Below, piece after piece: positions 51,167 to 60,258 of a stretch of 64,000 nt of DNA. Below the pieces are notes generated by a model that worked only from the letters and a program-made list of their open reading frames with translations, was not told the origin of the DNA and ran no database searches. Position 1 is the first letter of the stretch. Every line of letters starts with the position of its first letter. Where the stretch lies: the NCBI RefSeq assembly GCF_030412965.1, contig NZ_JAUHJQ010000005.1, positions 124,001-188,000 on the forward strand. The letters are read 5' to 3'. A program made the translations under genes and the position numbers. The DNA is from Nocardioides oceani. Lineage in GTDB: Bacteria; Actinomycetota; Actinomycetes; Propionibacteriales; Nocardioidaceae.

Positions 51167-51198
51167 GAGCGTCGTCGAGACGTGCCTCGCTCGCGCGG

Positions 51199-51729
51199 TC
51201 ACGTCGGACGCCGCAGGCGGAGCAGCGTCAGCGCCGCGATCGACTTCGCGTCGACCAGCCGACCGGACCGGACCATCTCCACGACCTCGGCCTCGCTGAA
51301 CCACGCCGACCGCATGTCCTGCTCGCCGGCGTCGCGCTGCGTCGCGCCGGCCGAGAGACCGGTGGCGAGGAAGACGGTGCAGCGGTGGGCGACCAGGCTG
51401 GGCGTCACCTCGAGCGTCCCGAGGACCACCAGCTCGGCCGCCTGCAGGCCGGTCTCCTCCCGCAGCTCCCGGCGGGCCACGGTCTCCGGGTCCGAGCCGT
51501 CGGACGCCTCGGCGCTCCCGGACGGGAGCTCCCACCGGCGGCCCGCGACCGGGTGCCGATACTGCTCGACGAGGTGGAGCCGCTCTCCGTCCCACGGCAC
51601 GACCACCGCGATGTCGGCGGTGTCCACGACGGCGTACCGGCCGGTCGAGCCGTCGGCGCGACGTACGACGTCCTCGCGCACCGACAGCAACGGGTTGTCG
51701 TACACGCGCTTGCTGGCGAGCGTCTCCAT
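51199..51729 (-). CDS. NUDIX hydrolase, ADP-ribose pyrophosphatase-like
   Basis: A 176-residue NUDIX protein. WELPSGSAEASDGSDPETVARRELREETGLQ is the NUDIX box; REL-EE-G is intact, but the first Glu of GX5EX7REUXEEXGU appears as Ser. Upstream VVVPWDGERLHLVEQYRHPVAGRR is typical of ADP-ribose pyrophosphatases. ATG at 51729 is chosen over a GTG at 51756 because the family starts about here. It is not obviously connected to the catabolic genes. Confidence 0.85.
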   Translation of the reverse strand: METLASKRVYDNPLLSVREDVVRRADGSTGRYAVVDTADIAVVVPWDGERLHLVEQYRHPVAGRRWELPSGSAEASDGSDPETVARRELREETGLQAAELVVLGTLEVTPSLVAHRCTVFLATGLSAGATQRDAGEQDMRSAWFSEAEVVEMVRSGRLVDAKSIAALTLLRLRRPT

Positions 51730-51842
51730 CGCACGAGTGTGCTGCAGCGCGGCCACGACGTGCCTGCATCGAGGTACGGCGGCTCTCGACGATCGGAAAT
51801 GCTGGCGACGGCTGTCGGCGCGGCAGGGGAGAATCAGCCGCG

Positions 51843-53192
51843 ATGCTCACCGCACTCCGCACCTACGTCACGCCCCCGTCCACCCTCGCCGGCCGCCTGT
51901 CGGTCCAGTCGCTGCTCTTCGCCACGGGGGAGGGCGCCTTCCTGGCGGGCTCCGCCGTCTACTTCGGCGTCATCCTCGGGCTGTCGCTGGGCCAGGTCGG
52001 CATCGGTCTGACGGTGGCGGCGATCGCCAGCTTCCTCGTCGCGGTGCCGGCCGGGAAGCTCGTCGACCGGTTCGGCCCCAAGCGGATGTGGTCGCTGAGC
52101 GCCGTGCTCCAGGGCGCGCTGTTCCTCGCCTGGCCCTGGATCGACAGCTTCCCGCAGTTCATCGCGCTCGCGGTCGTGATGGAGCTGGCGGGCAGCCTGG
52201 GCGGGGCGGCCCACGCGGCGTACGTCCTCGACGTGCTGCCGCCTGCCGAGCGCGTGGAGTCCCGGGCCTACATGTACTCCGCGCTCAACGTGGGCTTCAG
52301 CATCGGGGCGTTCCTGAGCGGCGGTGCCATCGCCTTCGGCTCCGACGTGCTGCGCTGGGCGCCGATCCTCACCGCGGTCCTCTTCCTGGTGAACGCGGCG
52401 GCGATCCTCCGGCTGCCGAACGCTTCCCACGACGTCCGCTCGAGCGAGCCCCGCCGCAAGCCCGAGGGGCCACCGGCGATCCGCAACCGGAGCTGGCTGG
52501 CGGTGACCTTCCTGACCGGCGTGCTGTGGTCGAACCAGGTGCTGCTGCACACGGTGATCCCGCTGTGGCTGGTCATCGAGACCGACGCTCCCCACGAGCT
52601 CGTGGCGCTGCTCTTCGCCACCAACACCGTGATGTGCATCGTGCTGCCCCGGCTCACCTCGCGCGGCATCCGCGACGTCGACACCGCCCTGCGTGCCGTA
52701 CGCCTCTCCGCGATCTTCTTCGCGCTCACCTGCCTCGTCACGCTGGCCACCCACGAGACCGTCGGATGGGTCACGATCGTCCTCTTCTTCGTCGGCCACA
52801 TCGTCCTGACCTGGGCCGAGCTCTACCTCTCCGCCTCGGGGTGGACCTTCGAGGCCGAGCTGATGGACCCCCGCCGCCGCGGCGACTACCAGGGCGTCTC
52901 CGAGCTCGGGAACACCCTCGGCCGGTTCTGGGCGCCGGCCGTCTACGGCTTCCTGGCGATGGAGTGGGGCGCCTTCGGCTGGCTCACCATCGCCGCCATC
53001 GTGGGCGCCGCGGCCGCGGCCATGCACCCGGCGACCCGCGCCGGCCGGCGCTACCTCGAGCAGCACGTCCCGGCCGACGTCCTCGCCGACGCCCGCGCCG
53101 GTGCCCCCGAGGACGCGCCCCCGCCCCCGACCACCCTGACCGAACCGCTCGACCCCGGCACCACCGTCACCGACACCCCGATGCCGCGCTGA
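51843..53192 (+). CDS. MFS transporter of unknown substrate
   Basis: A 449-residue, 12-helix transporter: GEGAFLAGSAVYFGVILGLSLGQVGIGLTVAAIASFLVAVPAGKLVDRFGPKRMWSLSA carries motif A (GKLVDRFGPKR). The second half contains EAELMDPRRRGDYQGVSELGNTLGRFW. The C-terminal about 50 residues are a cytoplasmic Pro/Thr-rich tail. This group resembles actinobacterial MFS proteins with YbbM-like arrangement; no substrate can be assigned. Confidence 0.85.
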   Translation: MLTALRTYVTPPSTLAGRLSVQSLLFATGEGAFLAGSAVYFGVILGLSLGQVGIGLTVAAIASFLVAVPAGKLVDRFGPKRMWSLSAVLQGALFLAWPWIDSFPQFIALAVVMELAGSLGGAAHAAYVLDVLPPAERVESRAYMYSALNVGFSIGAFLSGGAIAFGSDVLRWAPILTAVLFLVNAAAILRLPNASHDVRSSEPRRKPEGPPAIRNRSWLAVTFLTGVLWSNQVLLHTVIPLWLVIETDAPHELVALLFATNTVMCIVLPRLTSRGIRDVDTALRAVRLSAIFFALTCLVTLATHETVGWVTIVLFFVGHIVLTWAELYLSASGWTFEAELMDPRRRGDYQGVSELGNTLGRFWAPAVYGFLAMEWGAFGWLTIAAIVGAAAAAMHPATRAGRRYLEQHVPADVLADARAGAPEDAPPPPTTLTEPLDPGTTVTDTPMPR

Positions 53193-53261
53193 GCCGTCCC
53201 TGATGGTCACCGTGGGCGCCCGCGCGCCATCCGTTCACTGCGTCGGCGGCGAACCAAGGAC

Positions 53262-53510
53262 ATGAGCCAGCCCGACACCATGTTCGCCAGCCGCACCGTC
53301 GGCCGGCACCTCGTCCGGGGAGCGCTGGGCCTGCCGATGATGGTGGCGGCGTTCGTGCTCGTGCCGTGGGTCGGGCCCCTGGCGCTCCTGCTCGTCGTCC
53401 CGGCCGCGGTGCTGCTGCGCGGTTGCCCGACCTGCTGGGCCCTCGGTCTCGCCCAGACCTGCGCGCTCAACCCTCGTACGTCCGCGGGTGGGCCGCCCGC
53501 TCGGCGCTGA
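53262..53510 (+). CDS. Small membrane protein with CPTCW motif
   Basis: An 82-residue protein: short basic N-terminus, two closely spaced hydrophobic segments (about 22-50), then RGCPTCWALGLAQTCAL and a short tail. The CPTCW motif with a third Cys next to membrane helices recalls small actinobacterial membrane proteins of unknown function. The start ATG has AAGGAC directly before it; spacing is short. Coding bias fits the genome. Function not assigned. Confidence 0.6.
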   Translation: MSQPDTMFASRTVGRHLVRGALGLPMMVAAFVLVPWVGPLALLLVVPAAVLLRGCPTCWALGLAQTCALNPRTSAGGPPARR

Positions 53511-53730
53511 GCGTGCGCAGCGACCGAACAATTGCGGAGCGCGCAGCGCGGAAGATCCGGTCGTCGCCAGCGTCCAGTGAAGCCGGTATGACGCGCCGTT
53601 TCCACGCGTCGTTTCGGGTCAGCCGTTTCAGGTGCGTCGCTACGGGTGCGTTGCCTTGGATGATCCTTCACTGCTCACGGGCGCGTGAAGGTCACAGGGA
53701 CGAAGACTTCCAATCTGAACAGTAACTTCG
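53511..53730. other. Non-coding stretch at the left edge of a compositionally different region
   Basis: No gene with good codon usage is visible on either strand. Base composition becomes clearly less GC-rich from about 53520 on, marking the left side of the atypical region. I saw no tRNA end or direct repeat that would identify an attachment site. Confidence 0.4.
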
Positions 53731-54240
53731 CTAGCGAAGCCAATGTGGTGCCGCCCAGGTGATCACGAGCGTAAGGAAGGCAGCCACGCCGAAGGTGCTG
53801 AGTCCCCAAGCCCACGTTCGGAAGCCGGGCAGATATCGGAGCGGCTCGAATGCACCGGCATCAGCAGGCTGTCTGTTGCGGCGCGCCTGCCACGTCGTTC
53901 CATGCACAATATCAATGCCGTCGCTGGAGCTAGCCTCGAACTCAGCCAGCCACTGAGCGTCTGTGATCTCCGCTTGCCTATGCCGAGTGAAGATCTGCAC
54001 CGTTAGGAAGCTGGTCACCATCGACAGCAGACAAGCCACGCTGCGCGAGTACTTGGTGCCCCCGTCGCTAAGGGCGATGGTGAACAAGAACGCCTGAGCA
54101 GTGAGGCTTAGGACGGGAACCTGCCACAGCAGATTGTCAAACTGTGTGCGGCGGGCTGCTAGGGCAGCGTACACAGCGTCGACGCTGACCGATGGTTTGG
54201 CCGAGTGCGCCTCGGGATCTGAGGAGCGGTCGCCAGTCAT
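53731..54240 (-). CDS. Membrane protein of unknown function, atypical composition
   Basis: A 169-residue protein. Soluble N-terminus (SVDAVYAALAARRTQFDNLLWQ), two hydrophobic segments with a short turn (VLSLTAQAFLFTIALSDG and VACLLSMVTSFLTVQIF), a cytoplasmic loop (HRQAEITDAQWLAEFEAS...), then a third helix (TWAWGLSTFGVAAFLTLVITWA). Two-helix hairpin plus loop plus helix is reminiscent of defence-associated or stand-alone membrane proteins, but no family is recognised. GC content and codon use differ from neighbours, suggesting horizontal transfer. ATG at 54240. Confidence 0.65.
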   Translation of the reverse strand: MTGDRSSDPEAHSAKPSVSVDAVYAALAARRTQFDNLLWQVPVLSLTAQAFLFTIALSDGGTKYSRSVACLLSMVTSFLTVQIFTRHRQAEITDAQWLAEFEASSSDGIDIVHGTTWQARRNRQPADAGAFEPLRYLPGFRTWAWGLSTFGVAAFLTLVITWAAPHWLR

Positions 54241-54506
54241 GCCTCGACTTTAGAAGATCACAACCGACCTTCCGCGCGCCGCTGACCACTTGAACTTGGG
54301 GCGTGCGACCTGTTCGCGGCGGCGCGACCGCCATGCGAACGCGGCCGACGCCTATTCAACACGGGTCGCGAATGCGGACACGTCGGGAAGGCTCGAGATC
54401 ACCACCGGGCGGGAAGGGCGCCGGGCCAACTAACTGATGCGCATGCGGCGGAAAGAAGCACCCGCCGCGGGTCCGCACGAGGTCGCTTGCTGGCGTTGTG
54501 CGGGGG
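54241..54506. other. Non-coding stretch in the atypical region
   Basis: No convincing gene on either strand; both frames carry frequent stops. It contains a CGGCCGAC-rich patch and returns partly to genome-like composition towards 54480. Confidence 0.4.
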
Positions 54507-54543
54507 ACCGGTGTTCCTGACACAGTCAGTCAGGAGCACCGGT
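54507..54543 (-). terminator. Terminator of the SDR gene
   Basis: ACCGGTGTTCCTGAC (54507-54521) pairs with GTCAGGAGCACCGGT (54529-54543) with one mismatch and a 7-base loop, beginning 8 bases past the SDR stop. Confidence 0.75.
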
Positions 54544-54550
54544 ATTTGTC

Positions 54551-55336
54551 CTAGGTGGTGGGTGTCGTTCCGCCGTCGATGACGTATTCGGCGCCCAGGA
54601 TCGAGGACGCGCGATCAGAGACCAGGAAGCCGATGAGGTCCGCGACCTCCTCGGTGGTGGCGAACCGCCCGAGCGGAACCCCTCCCAAGGAGTCGAAGAT
54701 CATCTGCTTCGCCTGCTCGGGCGTGACGTCGTTGCCGCCGGCAAGCCGGTCGACGAAGTCGTCGTACCCCTCGGTCTCGATGCCACCGGGGCTGACGGTG
54801 TTCACCCGGATGCCGCGGGGCGCGAGCTCGTTGGCCAGTCCCTTGCTGTAGGTGCGCAACGCGCCCTTGGCGGACGCGTAGGGCAACGTCGCGTCGTGCA
54901 GCGGCATCTGGCCTTGGATCGAGGTGACGTGGACGACGGCTCCGGCGCCGGCCTCGACCATGGCCGGCAGCAGGGCTCGGTCCAGTCGGACGGCCCCGAG
55001 GAGATTGAGGTCGAGCTCGGCAAGCCAGTGTTCGTCGGATGCTGCGGTGAAGCCGCCGGGTGGGGTCGAGGAGCCGCCGGTGACGTGCACCAGGATGTTC
55101 AGCGGGCCTTCCTCGGCGATCCTGGCGGCGATGGTCTTCACGCCGTCGATGGTGGAGGTGTCGGCCTGGATGAAGCGGTCGGGGAGCTCGTAGCCGGCCG
55201 GCATCGTGCGGGCTGTGGTCCACACGTCAGCGCCCATCTCGCGCAACCGCCGCACCACCGCCTTGCCGGTACCTCTCGACCCGCCTGTCACGAGTGCGCG
55301 CCGGCCGTCGAGGCGGTCGCGGTCTTGCATGGTCAT
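54551..55336 (-). CDS. SDR-family oxidoreductase
   Basis: A 261-residue short-chain dehydrogenase. Cofactor loop TGGSRGTG at 17-24, catalytic Ser139, Tyr153 and Lys157 (PYASAK), and PGGI after strand 6. The basic Arg43 after strand 2 (TTARTMP) suggests NADP(H). C-terminal [17 protein letters not shown] is standard. ATG at 55336 has AGGAGGACAACATGACC close by. It is likely co-transcribed with the SnoaL-like gene upstream (74 bases) and governed by the divergent MerR gene. Confidence 0.87.
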   Translation of the reverse strand: MTMQDRDRLDGRRALVTGGSRGTGKAVVRRLREMGADVWTTARTMPAGYELPDRFIQADTSTIDGVKTIAARIAEEGPLNILVHVTGGSSTPPGGFTAASDEHWLAELDLNLLGAVRLDRALLPAMVEAGAGAVVHVTSIQGQMPLHDATLPYASAKGALRTYSKGLANELAPRGIRVNTVSPGGIETEGYDDFVDRLAGGNDVTPEQAKQMIFDSLGGVPLGRFATTEEVADLIGFLVSDRASSILGAEYVIDGGTTPTT

Positions 55337-55410
55337 GTTGTCCTCCTGCCGACGTTGTGTCGGGCTTCTTGGCGTCGGACGTCAGGGCCTCGTGCACGGG
55401 CACTAGGGAG

Positions 55411-55782
55411 TCAAACGGTGATCTCCAGCTTCCGGATCGCGCCGTCAGCGAGGGTGAAGCGCATGCGGAGATCAACCTCACCGCCGGGGAAGTTCCCCGA
55501 GAGGTGGGTGCCCACCTCCCACACGTCGGCGGCCGGCCTGGACACCGCCATCAGCCTGGTCTCGACGTCGTAGTCATTCGCTGACTTGTCGAAGGCCTTG
55601 AGCGTCTCCTCGCGCCCCTCGAGCACGTGACCGTCGTCGATGACGATGACGTCCTCGGACAGGTGGGTCATGGCGGTGGCGTATTCCTGGACGATGTGGG
55701 CGCGGAGGTACTGCGCCACAATCTTCGGGAGCTCGTCCCAGGGGAAGGTGGGGTTCTCTTCTGTCGTGGTGTTGGTGGTCAT
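55411..55782 (-). CDS. SnoaL/NTF2-like protein
   Basis: A 123-residue protein with an NTF2-like fold: IVAQYLRAHIVQEYATAMTHLSEDVIVIDDGHVLEGREETLKAFDKSA, then strands to MRFTLADGAIRKLEITV. SnoaL-like proteins are small isomerases, cyclases or binding proteins; no catalytic set is obvious. Upstream of the SDR gene in the same direction, divergent from MerR. Function unknown. Confidence 0.8.
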   Translation of the reverse strand: MTTNTTTEENPTFPWDELPKIVAQYLRAHIVQEYATAMTHLSEDVIVIDDGHVLEGREETLKAFDKSANDYDVETRLMAVSRPAADVWEVGTHLSGNFPGGEVDLRMRFTLADGAIRKLEITV

Positions 55783-55829
55783 GCCCTCACGATGTGGCGT
55801 TCCTCCGCGGCAGGGTCAAGGACGGGACT

Positions 55830-55844
55830 CTCCCCCAGGGGGAG
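55830..55844. promoter_or_regulatory. MerR-type operator palindrome
   Basis: CTCCCCCAGGGGGAG is a perfect inverted repeat about an A, 17 bases before the MerR start, in the 78-base divergent gap. MerR regulators bind such dyads in stretched promoter spacers. TTGACC on the minus strand at about 55813-55818 would serve as a -35 for the SnoaL-SDR transcript. Confidence 0.6.
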
Positions 55845-55860
55845 GGGGCAGACTGCCGCC

Positions 55861-56652
55861 ATGCTGGCCATCGGTGAGTTCTCGCGCCTGACGCACCTGA
55901 GCGTGAAGACCCTGCGTCGCTATCACGAGGCGGGTTTGCTCGTCCCTGCCGCGGTCGACCGAGCCACGGGTTACCGCTCCTACGACGCAAGTCAGATCCC
56001 GACCGCACAAGTGATCCACCGCCTGCGAGAGCTCGACGTCCCCCTGGCGGACGTCCGACGCATCATCGAGTCGACCGACGCCGGCAGCCGTGCCGCGCTC
56101 GTGTCTGACCACCTGGCGCGGCTGGAGGCCGAGCTGGACCGCACCCGCGCTGCCGTCGTGTCGCTGCGCCGACTGCTCGATCCCGATCCAGTGCCGCTGC
56201 GCGTCGAGCTGAGGGCGGTGCCCGAGGTGACGGTGGCTGCGATCGAGGCTGATGTCGACAGCGACGCGATGGGCGCGTGGTACGCCGGTGCGCTGGCCGA
56301 GCTCGAGGCCGCGGTCGACGTCCGCATGGGCCCCGCGGGAGGGGTCTACGACAACGTCCTCTTCGAGGAGGGCCGGGGCCACGTGATGCTGCACGTGCCG
56401 ACCCCGGACCCGCCCCGCCGGGGACGCGTGCACCCCGTGACCCTGCCACCGGTCGAACTGGCCGTCGCGACCCACGTCGGACCGCACGACGACGCCGACG
56501 TCACCTACGGCGAGCTCGGATCGTGGGTCGTTGCCAACGCCCTCGCCGTCTCGGGCCCCGTCCGTGAGACCTACCTCGTCACACCCACCGAAGACCCCGA
56601 CCCGTCCGCCTGGCGCACGGAGATCGGATGGCCCATCTTCAGGATGTCCTAA
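55861..56652 (+). CDS. MerR-family regulator with GyrI-like effector domain
   Basis: A 263-residue regulator. MerR winged helix at 1-70 (AIGEFSRLTHLSVKTLRRYHEAGLLVPAAVDRATGYRSYDASQIPTAQVIHRLRELDVPL), a dimerisation helix (about 85-118), and a C-terminal GyrI/AraC-effector-like domain (about 125-263) for multidrug-type ligand sensing. ATG at 55861. It is divergent from the SnoaL-SDR pair and probably activates it through the dyad at 55830. Confidence 0.88.
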   Translation: MLAIGEFSRLTHLSVKTLRRYHEAGLLVPAAVDRATGYRSYDASQIPTAQVIHRLRELDVPLADVRRIIESTDAGSRAALVSDHLARLEAELDRTRAAVVSLRRLLDPDPVPLRVELRAVPEVTVAAIEADVDSDAMGAWYAGALAELEAAVDVRMGPAGGVYDNVLFEEGRGHVMLHVPTPDPPRRGRVHPVTLPPVELAVATHVGPHDDADVTYGELGSWVVANALAVSGPVRETYLVTPTEDPDPSAWRTEIGWPIFRMS

Positions 56653-56870
56653 GCACGCGGGCGGCCGCCCGGTCGTTACCCGGACCACCACCCATCGACA
56701 ATTTTGGGGTGCCCCCGACTTGCGGCGGGGTGTCGCGCGTAGCACGTCAGCTCGAATCCCGCAGATGTGCTTCCGTGCCTCCACAGCACCGGTCGCGACG
56801 CGAGCGGGTGCTGTGTGGGACGTGGAGGGGCGCTCCAGTCAGTGACGGGGCCAAGCGAACCGCCTGCGAA
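56653..56870. other. Non-coding stretch after MerR
   Basis: No supported gene is visible. It includes an AATTTTGGGG patch (about 56701-56710) and a mildly reduced GC level. Long open frames here have poor codon usage and no family resemblance. Confidence 0.35.
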
Positions 56871-57115
56871 CTAGGTCGCGTGCCTGTTCCGGCGTCTCCT
56901 CCGCAGGCGGATCGCGAGCTCCGCGCAAGCGAGCGCGACGCAGGCGCCTGCGAGAGCGAGAACTGCGACAACCATCCCGGCCAGACCGGCGAGGTCGCAC
57001 TCGCCGTCAGGCGCTTCCTCGGCGCACCTGCTCGCCTCGGTGTTGAAGCCGTACGCGTAGGCGAGCAGTCCGACGACCGCGAGGATGACGGCGTAGACGA
57101 CAGCGCGGCGCGCAT
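56871..57115 (-). pseudogene. Small two-helix membrane protein with a broken start
   Basis: In one minus-strand frame ending at TAG (56871-56873), the sequence reads as a good membrane protein: ARRAVVYAVILAVVGLLAYA, then GFNTEASRCAEEAPDGEC, then GLAGMVVAVLALAGACVALA and a basic tail RLRRRRRNRHAT. No start codon lies in that frame ahead of the first helix, and TAG closes it upstream. ATG at 57115 is out of frame by a 2-base GC surplus: ATGCGCGCC here, where ATGCGCC would give Met-Arg-Arg-Ala-Val-Val. Either a recent slippage mutation broke the gene or a sequencing error is present. Family unknown. Confidence 0.5.
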
Positions 57116-57252
57116 CCGCAGGCTAGGACCCGCGAAGCGGCCGGCCCCGAGCGCCTCGCCCGTGCGGCGGGCCGGCGTTGCGCTTTCGCTGGTCGGCAGG
57201 CGACAGCCAGTCTCAGGCCGGTGACGCCTTGTCCTCAGCGGATCGCACCCCG

Positions 57253-58539
57253 TCACATCGGGAAGTCGGCCTCGTACCAAGCGCGGTAGTCCGAGGCGCG
57301 GTCGGCGCCGCCGCCGGTGGCGAGGTCGCGCTCGACGCAGCGCGCGGCGGTGCGGACCCTGTCGATCCAGCCGGTGACGACGCGGCCGGGGACGCCGGTG
57401 GGGAGCTGGGTGGCACGCAGGACCATCGCGACCCGGCCGTCGGGGCCGTGGACGGGGACGACGACCGCGCCGACGTCGTACGTCTCGTCGGGCAGGACCT
57501 CGACGTCGTCGAAGAAGTGGCGGGTCTGGGCGAGGACGGAGCGGACGGCGCGCTCGCGGGCAGGGGTGAGCTCGCCGGAGGCGTACTCCGCCAGGGCGTC
57601 GTGCATCCGGTCGTAGTCGGCCCGGGCGCCGGGGCCGACCATGCTGAGGGCGACGCCGTTGGCGGCGACGGTGTCCAGGCGCTTGCGGTAGCAGGCGACG
57701 AGCTCGGGGTCGTGCGGGGTGACCTTGGCCAGCCAGCGCTCGACGACGTCGGGGGCCGCGCCGGCGACGTACGCCTCACCGATCGGGGGGATGAGCGGGA
57801 TCCGCTGGCCGAGCGGCTCGACCATGGTGGCGGTGCCGCCGTACGCGCTCACCGCCGTGGTCAGCTCGTCCGGGCTCACCGCGACCAGCGCCGCCGCCTC
57901 GCAGCCGAGGGAGGTCGCGAGCCGCTCGACCTGGGTGCGCGCCCGGTCGCCGAGCCGGACGGCGGCGATGAGGTCGCCGTCGCCGCGGGCGGCCATGCCG
58001 GTGGGGGAGAACCCGCCGTACCCGCCCTGGAAGAACAGCAGCGGCGTCGCCGGCCGGGTCACCTCCATCGCGTCGACCGCGCACAGCACGATCCAGTGGT
58101 CGCCGGCCTCCATGACCGACGCGGTGCGGCAGTGCACGTGCGCGACGGCGTCGGCCAGCACGGGGGCACCGGTGGCGGAGGGGGACCACGCGACGTCGTC
58201 GAACTTGTCCGGCTTCGAGACCGCCATCGTCCGGCACAGCGCGAGCTGGTCGTGGGCCAGGACGTTGACGCAGAGGGCGTCCGCGCCGGCCAGCCGGTCC
58301 CAGGTGCGCGACCCGACCTGCGGCATGAACGCCACCAGCGGCGGGTCGATGGAGACGCTGCTGAACGTCCCGACGACCATCCCGACCGGTTCGCCGTCGA
58401 CCGTGCCGGTCACGACCGCCACGCCGGTGGGGTAGTGGCCCATGACCTCGCGGTAGTGGGCGGGGTCGATGACGGTGCGCTCTGCGGTGTCCACCACCTC
58501 ACGGTGCGCCCGCGCGGGCCGGTTGCTCAAGGAGGGCAT
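57253..58539 (-). CDS. Flavin reductase fused to an IclR-type effector domain
   Basis: A 428-residue protein. N-terminal flavin reductase (about 25-180): [40 protein letters not shown] is the HsaB/HpaC-type FMN site. The C-terminal half (about 190-420) reads like an IclR effector domain: [58 protein letters not shown]. No DNA-binding helix-turn-helix is present. It should supply reduced flavin to the HsaA-type monooxygenases, with the fused domain possibly sensing substrate. ATG at 58539 is used; GTG 58494 is an alternative. It follows IclR gene 2 by 42 bases. Confidence 0.82.
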   Translation of the reverse strand: MPSLSNRPARAHREVVDTAERTVIDPAHYREVMGHYPTGVAVVTGTVDGEPVGMVVGTFSSVSIDPPLVAFMPQVGSRTWDRLAGADALCVNVLAHDQLALCRTMAVSKPDKFDDVAWSPSATGAPVLADAVAHVHCRTASVMEAGDHWIVLCAVDAMEVTRPATPLLFFQGGYGGFSPTGMAARGDGDLIAAVRLGDRARTQVERLATSLGCEAAALVAVSPDELTTAVSAYGGTATMVEPLGQRIPLIPPIGEAYVAGAAPDVVERWLAKVTPHDPELVACYRKRLDTVAANGVALSMVGPGARADYDRMHDALAEYASGELTPARERAVRSVLAQTRHFFDDVEVLPDETYDVGAVVVPVHGPDGRVAMVLRATQLPTGVPGRVVTGWIDRVRTAARCVERDLATGGGADRASDYRAWYEADFPM

Positions 58540-58581
58540 GCCGCACCCCGGCACACGAGGACGCCGCCGCCTCGGGGAGCG

Positions 58582-59367
58582 TCAACCGGTGCGCAGGGCA
58601 CCGCCGCGTCGACGCGCGAGCGTGCTGGCCAGGGCGGTGGCGGCGGCGCGGAGGGCGGTCTCGTGCGCATCGGGCCGGAACCGCCCGACCGGCCCGGTGA
58701 CGCTGATCGCCGCGAGCGCGGTGCGGCCGTCCGGGTCGAGGACGGGCGCTGCGATGCACAGCAGCCCGACGGTCGACTCCTCGCGCTCGTGGGCGATGCC
58801 GGTCTCGAGCACCCTGGACAGCTGGCGGCGCAGCAGGCCGGGTGCGACCACCGTGTGGGGCGTACGCCGCTCGAGCTCGCCGCCGAGCACGTCGTCGCGG
58901 ACCTCGTGGACCGCGTGCGCGAGCAGCACCTTGCCGATCGCCGTGCAGTGCATCGGCATCCGCCCGCCGGTCCGCGAGGGAGACCGGGCCTGCCGGTGGC
59001 CGCCGATCTTGGCGACGTACACGACCTCGCTGCCCTCCTGGACGCCGAGGTGCACGGTCTCGTGCGTGCGCTCGTAGAGGTCCTGGAGGAACGGCATCGC
59101 CAGCTCCAGCAGGGTGCGCTCGGTCGCCGCGCGCATGCCGAGCTCGAACAGCCCGCCGGAGAGCCGGTAGCCGTGGGGCGTCTTGTCCAGCAGCCGGTGC
59201 TCCACCAGGTCGCCGGCGACGCGGTGGGCGGTGCCCTTCGGCAGTCCCGTGCGGCGTACCAGCTCGGCCAGCGGCAGCACCGTGTCCTCGACGCGGAACG
59301 CGCGCAGCAGGGCGACCGCCTTGCCGAGCACGGTGTCGAGGGCGACGCCGGGCCCGGGGTCGGTCAC
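58582..59367 (-). CDS. IclR-family transcriptional regulator 2
   Basis: A 261-residue IclR protein. [51 protein letters not shown] (about 16-63). Effector domain: [35 protein letters not shown] and [29 protein letters not shown] at 59367. It is divergent from the hydratase-dehydrogenase-aldolase operon by 70 bases, so it probably regulates that operon and the flavin reductase gene downstream. The GTAGTGATCACTAC site of the first IclR is not seen in this gap. Confidence 0.9.
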   Translation of the reverse strand: MTDPGPGVALDTVLGKAVALLRAFRVEDTVLPLAELVRRTGLPKGTAHRVAGDLVEHRLLDKTPHGYRLSGGLFELGMRAATERTLLELAMPFLQDLYERTHETVHLGVQEGSEVVYVAKIGGHRQARSPSRTGGRMPMHCTAIGKVLLAHAVHEVRDDVLGGELERRTPHTVVAPGLLRRQLSRVLETGIAHEREESTVGLLCIAAPVLDPDGRTALAAISVTGPVGRFRPDAHETALRAAATALASTLARRRGGALRTG

Positions 59368-59437
59368 CCGCGACAGCGTACCGGTGAGTGGAACGCCGGC
59401 ATGGGCCACGGACGCCCCGCGGGCCGAGGGTGGTGCC

Positions 59438-60247
59438 ATGACCGAGACCGTCACCAGCGTGAGCACCGCGGCCCTCGACGCCGCCGCGGAACGGCTGCGC
59501 ACCGCCGACCGCTCCGGCGTACCGGGTGTCCCCGTGCGCGACCTGATCGGCCGCGACGACGTCGCCGCGGCGTACGCCGTCCAGCAGCGGCTGGTCGCCG
59601 AGCGCGTCGCCGCCGGCGCCCGGGTCGTCGGCCGCAAGATCGGGCTGACCTCGGCCGCCGTGCAGGCCCAGCTCGGGGTGGACCAGCCCGACTTCGGCGT
59701 CCTCCTCGACGACATGGCGTACGCCGACGGCGACACCGTCCCCGTCACGAGCGTGCTCCAGCCGCGCGTCGAGGCGGAGGTCGCCTTCGTGCTCGGCGCC
59801 GACCTCGCCGACGGCCCCCTGGACCGCGAGCAGGTCCGCGGCGCGATCGCGTCGGCCGTCGCGGCGCTCGAGATCTGCGGCAGCCGCGTCGCCGACTGGG
59901 ACATCAGCTTCGCCGACACCGTCGCCGACAACGCCTCGGCCGGCGCCTACGTGCTCGGCAGCGAGCCGCTCACCCTCGAGCAGGTCGAGCCGCGCGAGGT
60001 CACCATGAGCATGACGATCAACGACGAGGTCGTCTCGACCGGGTCCGGCGAGGCCTGCCTCGGCGACCCGCTCGAGGCGGTCGTGTGGCTGGCGCGGCAG
60101 GCCCGCGACTTCGGCGAGCCGCTGCGCGCCGGCCAGGTCGTGCTCTCCGGCGCGCTCGGCCCGATGCGGCCGGTCGGCCCGGGCGACCGCGTCACCGCCA
60201 CCATCACCGGCCTCGGCGCCGTCAGCGCCACCTTCAGCGAGCAGTGA
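59438..60247 (+). CDS. 2-keto-4-pentenoate hydratase (MhpD/HsaE type), copy 2
   Basis: A 269-residue hydratase with the same landmarks as the copy at 32632 ([62 protein letters not shown]). It converts the dienoate released by the C-C hydrolase to a 4-hydroxy-2-oxo acid. ATG at 59438 after GAGGGTGG. First gene of the hydratase-acetaldehyde dehydrogenase-aldolase operon, 11 bases ahead of the next gene, the classical lower meta-pathway order. Confidence 0.92.
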   Translation: MTETVTSVSTAALDAAAERLRTADRSGVPGVPVRDLIGRDDVAAAYAVQQRLVAERVAAGARVVGRKIGLTSAAVQAQLGVDQPDFGVLLDDMAYADGDTVPVTSVLQPRVEAEVAFVLGADLADGPLDREQVRGAIASAVAALEICGSRVADWDISFADTVADNASAGAYVLGSEPLTLEQVEPREVTMSMTINDEVVSTGSGEACLGDPLEAVVWLARQARDFGEPLRAGQVVLSGALGPMRPVGPGDRVTATITGLGAVSATFSEQ

Positions 60248-60258
60248 GGACTTCTCCC

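Noticed and set aside
56747-57280. Ser/Arg-rich 177-codon minus-strand frame at the right edge of the island
   Set aside because: Its product is shadow-like, while another frame of the same strand shows a clear membrane protein (56871-57115).
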